From G963663315 sp965231905 (GTDB lineage Bacteria > Pseudomonadota > Gammaproteobacteria > Arenicellales > Poriferihabitantaceae), in contig CBDDOO010000001.1 of NCBI GenBank assembly GCA_965231905.1, positions 372,001-436,000 on the forward strand: 64,000 bases of DNA, written 5' to 3'. Below the pieces are notes generated by a model. The model did no database searches, had not been told where the DNA came from, and worked only from the letters and a program-made list of their open reading frames with translations. This document shows positions 33,274-41,970 of this stretch, piece after piece. The number at the start of each line of letters is the position of its first letter. Position 1 is the stretch's first letter. A program made the position numbers and the translations under genes.

Positions 33274-35223
33274 ATGTCAAAACCAACCGGACAAAACAGG
33301 CAAACCTTCAGGAAATTCAGGGAGGGAGCGTTCAAGTGGGCAAACTGGCAGGAAGATATCTTTAATGAAGACGCTTCCCATAAATGCCCCACTTATGTTC
33401 ATCGCACGCCGCCGTGCCAGGGCAGTTGCCCTTCCGGAGAAGATATTCGGGGGTGGTTACAGATTATCCGTGGTATCGAAAAGCCGCCGGCGGATATGAG
33501 CTGGCAGGAATATGCATTCCGGCGCTCGACCGACGCCAATCCGTTCCCTTCGATGATGGGACGGGTTTGCCCCGCGCCCTGTGAAGCGGGTTGCAACCGC
33601 AATAATGTGGACGACTTTGTCGGTATCAATGCCGTCGAACAATACATTGGGGATACCGCTGTCGATGAAAACTTCCAATTTGAGACTGCGCCGCCTCTCA
33701 GACAGCCGCGTGTTGCCGTTATCGGCGGCGGGCCGGCTGGCCTGTCCGCGGCTTATCAGTTGAGGCGAAAAGGTTATGGCTCCGTTATTTTCGAGAAGCA
33801 GGCGGAACTTGGCGGTATGTTCCGTTACGGGATTCCGGGATATCGAACGCCAAGGAACGTACTGGATCACGAGATCCGGCGGATACTGGATCTGGATGGT
33901 ATTGAGGTCAGATTGAATACGCAAGTGGGTGTCGACCTCTCCGTACAGCAACTTGAAGATGATTATGACGCGATTGTCTGGGCGATTGGATGCCAGAGCG
34001 GTAACGCCCTGCCGCTGGATGGCTGGAATGACGCGCCGAATTGTGTCAGCGGCGTTGCTTTTCTGGAGGCTTTCAACAAAGGCAATCTGAAGGTCACGGC
34101 TGACAAGGTGGTCTGTGTCGGGGGCGGCGATACCTCGATTGATGTAGTATCGGTGGCGCGTCGCCTGGGCAAGATCATCAATATCAACCAGCAGGACCGT
34201 CCGGAAGAAGTCATTGGCGGATATGCGGCCCATGATTCGGCGATGGTCGCGCTCAGGCAGGGTTGCGATGTGACCCTGACCGCATTGTTCAAGCGCCAGA
34301 ATATGACAGCGTCGGAAATTGAGGTGGAGGACGCAACCACGGAAGGGGTCAACATTATAGATGGCGTCATGCCGGTTGAAATACTGATTGCCGACACCGG
34401 CAGAGCGGTCGGACTGAAAATGATGCAGTGCGAAATGGATAATAAAGGCGCGCCGGTCGCTATCGAAGGTACGGAATTCGATCTGGAAGCGGATTTGATC
34501 GTTTCTGCAATCGGACAAGGCGGTGACCTTGAAGGCATAGAGGATATGGCCAACGAGCGAAACCTGATTAACGCCGACCCGGGGTTCCGGGTACCTGACC
34601 GCCCCGGGCATTTTGTCGCGGGGGATATCGTTCGCCCCCATTTGTTGACTACCGCGATCGGCCAGGCCGCGGTCGCCGCGACCAGCGCAATCGGTTTTAT
34701 GGAAGGCGCTGACCCCTCGAGGCGTCCCAGGGTGGATGTGCATCACTTCAATTTACTGAACAAACTGAACGAGCAGGGTTTGAAGGTCAGTGAATACGAC
34801 AAAAGTCAGGTACACGGCACGGATAGCGCCGGATTTGCGGTGCATAATTATGAAGACCGTTCCGCCAACGAGATCATTCCGGCAGATGAATTGTTCCTCG
34901 CTCATTTCGAGCCGGAATCCCGAAACAAACGGGTTTCGGTGGTACCCGACGCGGACCAGGTTCTGGGGCACTTCGAGGAACGTCATATCATTCTGAGCGA
35001 AGAGCAGGCAGTGGCGGAGTCGCAGCGATGTATGAGTTGCGGCATGTGTTTCGAGTGCGACAACTGTGTGATTTACTGTCCGCAAACAGCAGTGTTCCGG
35101 GTCAAAAAAGACAAGGCCACGCTCGGTCGTTATGTCGATACCGACTACAGCAAATGTATTGGCTGTCACATCTGCGCCGATGTTTGTCCCACTGGCTATA
35201 TCGACATGGGGCTTGGAAAATAA
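33274..35223 (+). CDS. dsrL: DsrL, iron-sulfur flavoprotein NAD(P)H:acceptor oxidoreductase
   Basis: The 649-residue product resembles the small subunit of glutamate synthase with a C-terminal ferredoxin domain. N-terminal cysteines lie in CQGSCPSGEDIRGW and CPAPCEAGCNR; the FAD site is VAVIGGGPAGLSAAYQL; the second dinucleotide site is VCVGGGDTSIDVVSVARRLG. A linker follows, then two [4Fe-4S] motifs between Cys586 and Cys638 (CMSCGMC, CIGCHICADVCP). DsrL is the electron partner of DsrAB. The tripeptide YRR, reported as diagnostic of NADPH-using DsrL-2, does not occur anywhere, and linker and ferredoxin domain are present, which suits DsrL-1 of sulfur oxidisers. Confidence 0.94.
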   Translation: MSKPTGQNRQTFRKFREGAFKWANWQEDIFNEDASHKCPTYVHRTPPCQGSCPSGEDIRGWLQIIRGIEKPPADMSWQEYAFRRSTDANPFPSMMGRVCPAPCEAGCNRNNVDDFVGINAVEQYIGDTAVDENFQFETAPPLRQPRVAVIGGGPAGLSAAYQLRRKGYGSVIFEKQAELGGMFRYGIPGYRTPRNVLDHEIRRILDLDGIEVRLNTQVGVDLSVQQLEDDYDAIVWAIGCQSGNALPLDGWNDAPNCVSGVAFLEAFNKGNLKVTADKVVCVGGGDTSIDVVSVARRLGKIININQQDRPEEVIGGYAAHDSAMVALRQGCDVTLTALFKRQNMTASEIEVEDATTEGVNIIDGVMPVEILIADTGRAVGLKMMQCEMDNKGAPVAIEGTEFDLEADLIVSAIGQGGDLEGIEDMANERNLINADPGFRVPDRPGHFVAGDIVRPHLLTTAIGQAAVAATSAIGFMEGADPSRRPRVDVHHFNLLNKLNEQGLKVSEYDKSQVHGTDSAGFAVHNYEDRSANEIIPADELFLAHFEPESRNKRVSVVPDADQVLGHFEERHIILSEEQAVAESQRCMSCGMCFECDNCVIYCPQTAVFRVKKDKATLGRYVDTDYSKCIGCHICADVCPTGYIDMGLGK

Positions 35224-35245
35224 AATCTACGGTCGTGGACTGGTC

Positions 35246-35647
35246 ATGATATTCATCTTTCGAATGGCGGGTCTGGTACTGATATTCGGCATGGTCAGCC
35301 TGTCTCACTCATCCCGGTCAGCCGATCAGCCGCCGCAGTCGGTTCTGGACCTCCCGAAGGCGATCAGGGGTGAAAGCTGTGTTGAGCCGCTTGACCAGAT
35401 GCGACGGAACCATGCGAAGATGCTTTTCCACCAGCGTGATGAAACCATGTATTTTGGTGCGCGTGACGCCAAACACAGCCTGATCGGGTGTATCTCCTGT
35501 CATACCCAAAAGGATGCCGCGGGGCAATTTATTCCAATCAACGCGCCGGGCCAGTTCTGCCAGGAATGTCATTCTTATACTGCGGTAAAGATGGACTGCT
35601 TTCAATGTCATGCTACGACTCCGGCGCAAAGGATGACCGGGCCATGA
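35246..35647 (+). CDS. dsrJ: DsrJ, periplasmic triheme cytochrome c
   Basis: The 133-residue product has an N-terminal uncleaved or cleaved signal helix (MIFIFRMAGLVLIFGMVSLS) and three heme c motifs: CISCH (82-86), CQECH (105-109) and CFQCH (118-122). RGESCVEP near residue 41 holds the conserved Cys that is a distal heme ligand in Allochromatium DsrJ. The frame is open farther upstream within dsrL, but ATG 35246, 22 bases after the dsrL stop, starts the signal peptide. It joins DsrMKOP in the transmembrane complex. Confidence 0.93.
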   Translation: MIFIFRMAGLVLIFGMVSLSHSSRSADQPPQSVLDLPKAIRGESCVEPLDQMRRNHAKMLFHQRDETMYFGARDAKHSLIGCISCHTQKDAAGQFIPINAPGQFCQECHSYTAVKMDCFQCHATTPAQRMTGP

Positions 35648-35714
35648 CGAGCCTGTCCCTACTGCGAACCAACGGACAGGCACAGTGGCCTGTCCGTACT
35701 GTGGTCCGGTGCAA

Positions 35715-36455
35715 ATGACGACTCCGAACCCACCTACCCACTCGCGCAGGGCAGTCCTGAAAAAGTCCGCTGTCCTGCTCGCCGGTCTGGCTTCAGGAGT
35801 CAAACTGGTTGATCTTGCGATGGCGGCTACAAAACTCGAAGCGGCCGACCAGCTTGTACGCTGGGGGATGCTGGTTGATAGTACCCGGTGCGCGGATGGC
35901 TGTACCGACTGTGTCGATGCCTGCAATACGGAACACGGACTGAACGGGAAAGGCCGGCCACTGACCGATGCGCAGTATATTCGCGTGGTCAATCTGAAAG
36001 ACAAATCCACCGGGCATACCTCTTCGCTGCCGGTGATGTGTCAGCATTGCGAAACGGCGCCGTGCGTCGATGTCTGCCCGACCGGAGCCTCCTTCCGCAG
36101 AGAGGACGGGGTTGTACTGGTAGACAAGCACACCTGCATTGGCTGTCGTTATTGCATGCTGGCCTGCCCCTACAAGGCGCGTTCGTTCATTCATGAAAAT
36201 CTCACCGATCAGATTCCGACAACCCCCCGTGGCAAGGGTACGGTCGAGTCCTGCAATTTCTGCACTCATCGGGTGGACCGTGGTGGAATCCCTGCCTGTG
36301 TTGAAGCCTGTACCGACAAGGGTCACAAGGCGTTGGTGTTCGGTGACCTGAATGACCCCGAAAGCGAGTTGTACAGGCAGCTCCGGGAAAAACCCTCTGT
36401 GCAGATTCGGGAAGACCTCAACCTCAATACCGGGGTGCGTTATCATGGCGTTTGA
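35715..36455 (+). CDS. dsrO: DsrO, periplasmic ferredoxin-like subunit (Tat exported)
   Basis: The 246-residue product starts with a Tat signal (SRRAVLKKSAVLLAG) and then holds four ferredoxin-type cluster motifs: CADGCTDCVDAC, CQHCETAPCVDVCP, CIGCRYCMLACP and CNFCTHRVDRGGIPACVEAC. This arrangement is that of DsrO/HybA-like periplasmic iron-sulfur subunits. An in-frame upstream ATG at 35685 would add ten residues with two cysteines before the Tat motif, so the later start is chosen. It overlaps dsrP by 11 bases. Confidence 0.92.
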   Translation: MTTPNPPTHSRRAVLKKSAVLLAGLASGVKLVDLAMAATKLEAADQLVRWGMLVDSTRCADGCTDCVDACNTEHGLNGKGRPLTDAQYIRVVNLKDKSTGHTSSLPVMCQHCETAPCVDVCPTGASFRREDGVVLVDKHTCIGCRYCMLACPYKARSFIHENLTDQIPTTPRGKGTVESCNFCTHRVDRGGIPACVEACTDKGHKALVFGDLNDPESELYRQLREKPSVQIREDLNLNTGVRYHGV

Positions 36456-37635
36456 GAGGCGGATCACTTATATCCCCCTGGCCTGCAACTGCCGGTTGTA
36501 CTGGATGTGGATGGCCGGTTTTTCGGCCCTGATTGTGAACGGGCTGTATTTTGCCTGGTTCATGGAGCATCATGGTCATTGGGTGACCGGCATGAACAAC
36601 CAGATTGTCTGGGGGTTGCCGCATGTTTTTGCGATCTTCCTGATCGTCACCGCATCGGGGGTTCTGAACGTCGCTTCGCTTTCATCCGTGTTCGGGAAAT
36701 CCGCATACAAGGCATGGGCAAGATTATCGGGATTGCTGGCGATTACCCTGCTGATCGGAGGCCTGATGGTACTGACGCTGGATCTCGGTCGGCCAGATCG
36801 TCTGATCATCGCCATGACCCATTATAATTTCAAGTCAATTTTTGCCTGGAATATTTTTCTCTATACCGGGTTTGCCCTGATTGTCGCGGTCTACCTGTGG
36901 ATGATGTTCGAGCCCGGAATGGCGAAAAAGATAACTCCGGTGGGGCGGGTCGCTTTTGTCTGGCGAATTGTCCTGACTACCGGGACAGGATCGATCTTCG
37001 GGGTGATCATCGCGCGCCAGGCTTATGATACCGTCATTCTGGCGCCCTTGTTCATTGCCATGTCATTGAGTTTCGGCGCCGCGTTTTTCGTGGTCTATCT
37101 GTTTGCGTTGAGACAACCGGCTTTTACCGATGATGCAGAATTGCTCCGGAAATTCCGCAACCTGCTGGTCCATTTTATCGGTGCGGTTTTGCTGATTACA
37201 CTGATTTTTCACACTACAAAAGCCTGGGACACGGCAACCCGCGATTACGAACGGTTCATTTTGCTGGATGGTGGTCTATTGACTGCGTTACTGTGGGCCG
37301 GGTTCCTCGCGCTCGGTGTGTTGGCGCCGCTTTTGCTGCTGTCGGGAACCGGCGGCGCTTCTTTGAACCGGATCCTGCTGGCCAGCGCTCTGCATATTAT
37401 CGGCGGTCTGGCCCATCTTTATGTGATCATCATTGGTGGACAGGCGTATCCTCCCGTCCTTTTCCAGAACAAAGAGCTTTCAAGCAGTTTCCAGGATGGC
37501 GTAATCGCCGGTTACTATCCGACATTTGCCGAACTGTCTCTTGGTCTCGGTGGCGTGTCGCTGGCCGTTGCCGCAAGTTTGCTGGTGATTCGGGTTTTGC
37601 CCTTTTTGCCTGAAAACAGAACGCTTCCCGACTAG
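36445..37635 (+). CDS. dsrP: DsrP, NrfD-type quinone-interacting membrane subunit
   Basis: The 396-residue product is a polytopic NrfD/PsrC-family protein with about ten helices. The conserved first helix region has FSALIVNGLYFAWFMEHHGH; LDLGRPDRL after helix three is the family's diagnostic loop. It anchors DsrO and reacts with menaquinone or ubiquinone. The ATG at 36445 lies in the end of dsrO; frames extending earlier lie inside dsrO and look non-coding. Confidence 0.92.
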   Translation: MAFERRITYIPLACNCRLYWMWMAGFSALIVNGLYFAWFMEHHGHWVTGMNNQIVWGLPHVFAIFLIVTASGVLNVASLSSVFGKSAYKAWARLSGLLAITLLIGGLMVLTLDLGRPDRLIIAMTHYNFKSIFAWNIFLYTGFALIVAVYLWMMFEPGMAKKITPVGRVAFVWRIVLTTGTGSIFGVIIARQAYDTVILAPLFIAMSLSFGAAFFVVYLFALRQPAFTDDAELLRKFRNLLVHFIGAVLLITLIFHTTKAWDTATRDYERFILLDGGLLTALLWAGFLALGVLAPLLLLSGTGGASLNRILLASALHIIGGLAHLYVIIIGGQAYPPVLFQNKELSSSFQDGVIAGYYPTFAELSLGLGGVSLAVAASLLVIRVLPFLPENRTLPD

Positions 37636-37641
37636 CGCCAG

Positions 37642-39048
37642 ATGGCAATGCCGGACCACCAACACCCGCCCGGTTTCTATCTTTCCGCCGCCCGCAAATC
37701 TTCCGGCAAAACGATTTTGTCAATCGGCTTATGTGCCGCGCTTGGCAGGAATAACCGGAACGTGCAACCGTTCAAGAAGGGGCCGGACTACATTGATCCG
37801 CTGTGGTTGAGTCATGCCGCCAAAAAACCCTGCTACAACCTGGATTTCAATACGCAGAGTCCCGCGCAGATCGTCCGGTTTTTTACGCGGCAATCCCGCG
37901 GCTCGGACGGGGTTATCGTTGAAGGCAACAAGGGCCTGTATGACGGGGTTTCGATTGACGGGCGTGACAGTAATGCCGCGCTGGCGAAACTGCTGGAGTT
38001 GCCCGTAATACTGGTACTGGATACCGCCGGAATCACCCGGGGGGTTGCGCCGTTGTTGCTCGGATACCAGCAGTTTGATCTGGACATCCACTTCAAAGGC
38101 GTTATCTTGAATCGGGTGGCCGGTTCCAGGCACGAACACAAATTGAGGTCGAACATTGAGGCGCATACCGATTTTACAGTAACCGGCGTGGTTCCGAACG
38201 ATAATCGCCTGCGAATCCGGGAGCGGCATCTCGGGCTTGTGCCGGGTAATGAGGTGGACCGGCCAGAGACCAGAATTGAGCTGATCCGGGAGGTCATTGA
38301 AGCCGGTGTGGATCTGGACCTCCTGATTCCGGATCCGCCTGTGCCCCGACAGACCCGGTTCCGGAAGGCTGTCAAAAGGGCGGCGCCCGGGCACAGGACC
38401 ATGGATGTGCGCATCGGCGCGCCGCAAGATGCCGCATTCGGTTTTTATTATGCGGATGATCTCCAGGCATTTTCAGACCAGGGAGCGGAGATCGTCCGCT
38501 TCAGTATAGTAGAAGATGATGGTATTCCGGAGGGGGTGGATGGTTTGTTTATTGGAGGAGGGTTCCCGGAAGTTTATCTGGATGAACTGGGCAATAATTC
38601 AGCCATGCGACAATCCATACTCGACTTTATTAACGCCGGCGGCCCGGTTTATGCTGAATGCGGCGGGTTGATGTACCTCGGAAATTCAATACGATGGAAT
38701 GGCAGACAGGCAGCAATGGTCGGCGCCCTGCCTGTTAATGTAGTGGTGGAAGAGAAGCCTGTGGGACGTGGATATGTGGAATTACAGGAAACCGGTGATT
38801 CGATCTGGGGCGGGCTGGCGGCAGTGGACGAGACCATCCATGCCCATGAGTTTCACTATTCCAGGGTTGAGTTTACTGAAGAGGTGGGTCGCTTTGCCTT
38901 TGATGTCAAGCGTGGATGGGGACTGGACGGGAAGCATGACGGGATGGTCCACAAAAACGTTCTGGCAGGTTTCTCCCATTTGCGGTCGGCGGGGGCGGTG
39001 GACTGGGTATCGAGGTTTGTTGATTTCGTAAGACAATGCAAAACCTGA
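37642..39048 (+). CDS. dsrN: DsrN, siroheme amidase (CbiA/CobB-like)
   Basis: The 468-residue product resembles cobyrinic acid a,c-diamide synthase: an ATP site ARKSSGKTILSIGL near residue 17-30, FKKGPDYIDPLWLS, VEGNKGLYDGV, and a C-terminal class I glutamine-amidotransferase domain with the catalytic Cys in VYAECGGLMYL and the later His in HEFHYS. In dsr operons this enzyme amidates siroheme to the form used by DsrAB. It starts six bases after dsrP and closes the operon. Confidence 0.92.
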   Translation: MAMPDHQHPPGFYLSAARKSSGKTILSIGLCAALGRNNRNVQPFKKGPDYIDPLWLSHAAKKPCYNLDFNTQSPAQIVRFFTRQSRGSDGVIVEGNKGLYDGVSIDGRDSNAALAKLLELPVILVLDTAGITRGVAPLLLGYQQFDLDIHFKGVILNRVAGSRHEHKLRSNIEAHTDFTVTGVVPNDNRLRIRERHLGLVPGNEVDRPETRIELIREVIEAGVDLDLLIPDPPVPRQTRFRKAVKRAAPGHRTMDVRIGAPQDAAFGFYYADDLQAFSDQGAEIVRFSIVEDDGIPEGVDGLFIGGGFPEVYLDELGNNSAMRQSILDFINAGGPVYAECGGLMYLGNSIRWNGRQAAMVGALPVNVVVEEKPVGRGYVELQETGDSIWGGLAAVDETIHAHEFHYSRVEFTEEVGRFAFDVKRGWGLDGKHDGMVHKNVLAGFSHLRSAGAVDWVSRFVDFVRQCKT

Positions 39049-39077
39049 CGCGGTCGTTATCCATCATCAAATCACAG

Positions 39078-39083
39078 TATAAT
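39078..39083 (+). promoter_or_regulatory. candidate -10 box before the two-component genes
   Basis: A perfect TATAAT lies 35 bases before the kinase ATG in the 70-base gap after dsrN. The matching -35 region (around 39055-39060, CGTTAT) is poor, so an activator may be needed, or the kinase may be read through from dsr. Confidence 0.35.
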
Positions 39084-39118
39084 TCCCTTGAACCCAGGAG
39101 TGACCCGCCAAATTAATC

Positions 39119-39772
39119 ATGCTTATCGATCAGGAAAAGACCATTCAGCAGTCCCGTATTCTGGAAAGGACCTGGCTTGCCCATGAGTTGCATGACTCTC
39201 TGGCGCAGACACTGGCCAGCGTCCGTTACTATATTCGTAATCTCGATCATGCCATCCAGGGCGGGGATGAGTGTGAAATTTACGAGTTGCTGGAAATAGT
39301 GGAAGATAATGTGGAGGTCGCGAATACAGAGTTGCGCGCGTTGATCAGCCGGTTTCGGGCGCCGATGGAAGAAGATCGCCTGGTCCCGGCCATAGAAAAC
39401 ATCATTCGAAAATTCCGGGGAGAGACCGGCCTGAATGCGGTTTTCCAGAACCGGCTGGGAGATATTGAATTCCCGCCCGTGGTGGTGTCCCAGGCGGTCA
39501 GGATTGTCCAGGAAGCAGTGGCGAACATTCGTAAACACGCCAAAGCCGACCTGATTCGAGTGATGCTGTATCTCGAATCGGAACGCTACCACCTTCTGGT
39601 CGAAGATGATGGACTCGGTTTTGATCCGACACTGTTGCCGGATGGCAGGAATGAGCATTTTGGATTGAAGATCATGCGAGAGCGGGCTGCCCGAATTGAT
39701 GGCGACCTCGACATTGACAGCGTTCCCGGCGAAGGCGCCCGAATTCGTCTTACCTTCCCGAAACAGGAGTAA
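39119..39772 (+). CDS. soluble NarX/DegS-type histidine kinase without sensor domain
   Basis: The 217-residue product is only a HisKA_3 dimer/phosphoacceptor helix (LAHELHDSLAQTLASVRYYI, His near residue 24) and a HATPase domain (N box VQEAVANIRKHA, G box VEDDGLGFD, then LKIMRERAARIDG). There is no membrane helix, PAS or GAF domain, so its signal must come through a partner or a soluble ligand on the short N-terminal helix. The usual NarX-type kinase is twice or more this length. A NarL-type regulator follows by six bases. Placement just after dsrN suggests a link to sulfur metabolism. Confidence 0.9.
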   Translation: MLIDQEKTIQQSRILERTWLAHELHDSLAQTLASVRYYIRNLDHAIQGGDECEIYELLEIVEDNVEVANTELRALISRFRAPMEEDRLVPAIENIIRKFRGETGLNAVFQNRLGDIEFPPVVVSQAVRIVQEAVANIRKHAKADLIRVMLYLESERYHLLVEDDGLGFDPTLLPDGRNEHFGLKIMRERAARIDGDLDIDSVPGEGARIRLTFPKQE

Positions 39773-39778
39773 TTGAAG

Positions 39779-40420
39779 ATGAAAGTGCTCGTAATTGATG
39801 ACCACACGTTATTCCGGGCAGGACTGAAAAGTCTGCTGGAAAGAAGAAAAATTGATGTGGTTGAGGCCAGGGATGGTGAGACAGGAATGAAACTGCTGGC
39901 CGACGGAGAGTTTGAGATCATTTTGCTTGATCTGAGAATGCCGGATATGAGCGGGCTTCAAGTTCTGCAGTGGCTGCGACAGACCCGGATTAAAACTCCT
40001 GTCGTCATGTTGTCGACCTCCAGCGAAGAAAAAGACCTGATTGAATCCCTGAGATTGGGCGCCCAGGGGTATCTGCTGAAGGACATGGACCCGGATGATC
40101 TGGTCAAATCGTTAAAAAATGTACTGGCCGGTGAAACCGTCGTCGCTCCTGACCTGACAGGGGTTTTAGCTGGCGCTGTCCAGAAAAAGGTAAGCGCCGG
40201 TTCCTCTCCCGACCTTCGGTCGGTGCGCGATGTATTGACCGCAAGAGAGCTGGATGTACTACGGGACATCACGAAAGGCTGGAGCAATAAAATCATTGCC
40301 AGAGACCTCGGTATCACCGATGGTACGGTCAAGTTACACGTCAAATCCATCCTCAGAAAACTCAAGGTCCATTCCCGGGTGGAAGCCGCCGTGATTGCAG
40401 TGGAAGAAGGGTTGGGTTGA
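39779..40420 (+). CDS. NarL/FixJ-family response regulator
   Basis: The 213-residue product has a receiver domain (VLVIDDHTLFRAG; phospho-acceptor Asp in IILLDLRMPDMSG; Ser/Thr switch VVMLSTSS) and a LuxR-type helix-turn-helix (LTARELDVLRDITKGWSNK, IARDLGITDGTVKLHVKSI). The ATG at 39779 is used; a TTG directly after the kinase stop at 39773 is in frame. It overlaps the next gene by four bases. It probably acts as a DNA-binding output for the sensor-less kinase. Confidence 0.93.
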   Translation: MKVLVIDDHTLFRAGLKSLLERRKIDVVEARDGETGMKLLADGEFEIILLDLRMPDMSGLQVLQWLRQTRIKTPVVMLSTSSEEKDLIESLRLGAQGYLLKDMDPDDLVKSLKNVLAGETVVAPDLTGVLAGAVQKKVSAGSSPDLRSVRDVLTARELDVLRDITKGWSNKIIARDLGITDGTVKLHVKSILRKLKVHSRVEAAVIAVEEGLG

Positions 40421-41043
40421 GCGCAATCGTGCGTCGTGCGGTGCCCATCAAGCGTTATCTGGGTCGATTTGAAGGTCAGGAAACCCTGACTCTGGCTGGA
40501 CCATTTTGTGATCCATCGGTGACTTGTCAGGAGCCGGTCATATTTGTCGATGGCGGCGCCCGTTGCCGGAAATCCGGCCAGGGTATTGCGGTCGGTGACG
40601 GGGATTCTTTCGATGGTGAACTGGATATATTATTGAACCGGGACAAGGATTTCTCGGATCTGGCTTTTGTCCTGGCCAATATTCCGCAAGGGTTTTCGCA
40701 GATTCATCTGCTTGGGTTCCTGGGGGGGAGGCGCGATCATGAAATGTTCAATTTCGGTGAAGTCCACCGGTTTCTGACGACAGCCGCGCCGGCGAAGGCG
40801 CTGTTCGATGACAAGGTGGCGGCCTGGTCCGCCGGACGCTGGAGCTTTTGCCGTCATGGCGGATTCAGTCTCGGCGTCCTGGAAGAAAGCCGGATCAAAA
40901 TGGAGGGCGATTGCCGGTATCCATGTTCCGAACCAACGCTGTTCAAGCCGTTGACTTCGCTGGGCCTGAGTAATATCGGAAGTGGTACAATACGGCTGGA
41001 GTGTTCCCGTCCGGTTTTTGTCTTTTTTGAGGAACTGGATTAG
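40417..41043 (+). CDS. thiamine pyrophosphokinase-like protein
   Basis: The 208-residue product shows FVDGGARCRKSGQGIAVGDGDSFDG, LNRDKDFSDLAFVLANI and IHLLGFLGGRRDHEMFNFGE (each in part), which correspond to thiamine pyrophosphokinase motifs: the DGDSD metal loop, the KDxTDxE helix and GGRxDH. In place of the usual DSD and TD-E residues there are GDSFD and FSDLAF, so activity may differ. The start is a TTG overlapping the regulator stop (TTGA); a GTG at 40429 is an alternative. It lies between the two-component pair and aroE. Confidence 0.65.
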   Translation: MSAIVRRAVPIKRYLGRFEGQETLTLAGPFCDPSVTCQEPVIFVDGGARCRKSGQGIAVGDGDSFDGELDILLNRDKDFSDLAFVLANIPQGFSQIHLLGFLGGRRDHEMFNFGEVHRFLTTAAPAKALFDDKVAAWSAGRWSFCRHGGFSLGVLEESRIKMEGDCRYPCSEPTLFKPLTSLGLSNIGSGTIRLECSRPVFVFFEELD

Positions 41044-41082
41044 CCGACACGCTACCCGGATCGCTTCGCGCTGATTATTGCC

Positions 41083-41955
41083 ATGACCGACCTGTTTGAT
41101 TTCCAACCGAAACCTTCCGCTTTTGCGGTGATGGGAAATCCGGTTTCGCACAGTCAGTCGCCGTTGATACACGATCTGTTCGCCCGGCAATTCGGAATAT
41201 CCTTGAGCTATGACCGGATCCAGGTGGATGCTGGTGGTTTCGAGCAGGCCGTGAGCCATTTCTGCGCCCACGGCGGCGCCGGGCTCAACATTACCGTCCC
41301 TTACAAGGTTGAAGCCTGGAGATTGTGTGGTCAGGGCCGGCACAGCTTGTCACAAAGAGCGAACCTTGCCCGCGCCGTGAATACCCTGAGCATGGAAAAG
41401 TCGGGAAAAATCCATGGTGACAATACGGATGGGGCGGGGTTGGTGGCTGATATCCAGAATAATCTCGGCGTTCCCCTGGACAATAAAAACCTGCTGGTGA
41501 TTGGCGCTGGCGGGGCTGTGCGCGGTGTTCTCGGTCCGCTGCTTGAATGCAGCCCCGCTTCGATCACGGTGGTGAATCGTACCTTTGCCAAAGCCGGTGA
41601 TCTGGTAGAGGTATTTTCCCGAACTGCCGATAGTCGCGGCGCTACGCTTGTCTGCCGCCGTTTCGAGGATTGTGACCAGTCACGCTATGATCTGATTATC
41701 AACGGCACCGCAGCCAGCCTTGCCGGGGCATTGCCGGGAATCAGCGCAGCCTGCATTGATTCAGGTACGATCGTTTATGACATGGTGTATTCCCCGGAGC
41801 CGACGGTTTTCATGAAATGGGCGTTGTCCAGGGGCGCGGCCCAGGCCCATGACGGCCTGGGGATGCTGGTCGAACAGGCTGCCGGATCATTTTTTGCATG
41901 GCATCGCAAATCTCCGGATACGGAACCTGTCATCCAGGCGATTCGAAAGCATTAG
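41083..41955 (+). CDS. aroE: shikimate dehydrogenase
   Basis: The 290-residue product has the AroE motifs FAVMGNPVSHSQSPLIHDLF (shikimate site), GLNITVPYKVEA with the catalytic Lys, GDNTDGAGLVADI, and the NADP loop VIGAGGAVRGVLGPLLE followed by VVNRTFAKA. The end GLGMLVEQAAGSFFAWH is typical. It reduces 3-dehydroshikimate in aromatic amino acid synthesis. Likely starts at ATG 41083. Confidence 0.95.
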   Translation: MTDLFDFQPKPSAFAVMGNPVSHSQSPLIHDLFARQFGISLSYDRIQVDAGGFEQAVSHFCAHGGAGLNITVPYKVEAWRLCGQGRHSLSQRANLARAVNTLSMEKSGKIHGDNTDGAGLVADIQNNLGVPLDNKNLLVIGAGGAVRGVLGPLLECSPASITVVNRTFAKAGDLVEVFSRTADSRGATLVCRRFEDCDQSRYDLIINGTAASLAGALPGISAACIDSGTIVYDMVYSPEPTVFMKWALSRGAAQAHDGLGMLVEQAAGSFFAWHRKSPDTEPVIQAIRKH

Positions 41956-41970
41956 TCGGCAGGGCGCGAT

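Noticed and set aside
33457..34746. Minus-strand frame of 429 codons opposite dsrL
   Set aside because: It lies wholly within a well-supported DsrL gene on the other strand and has no family features.
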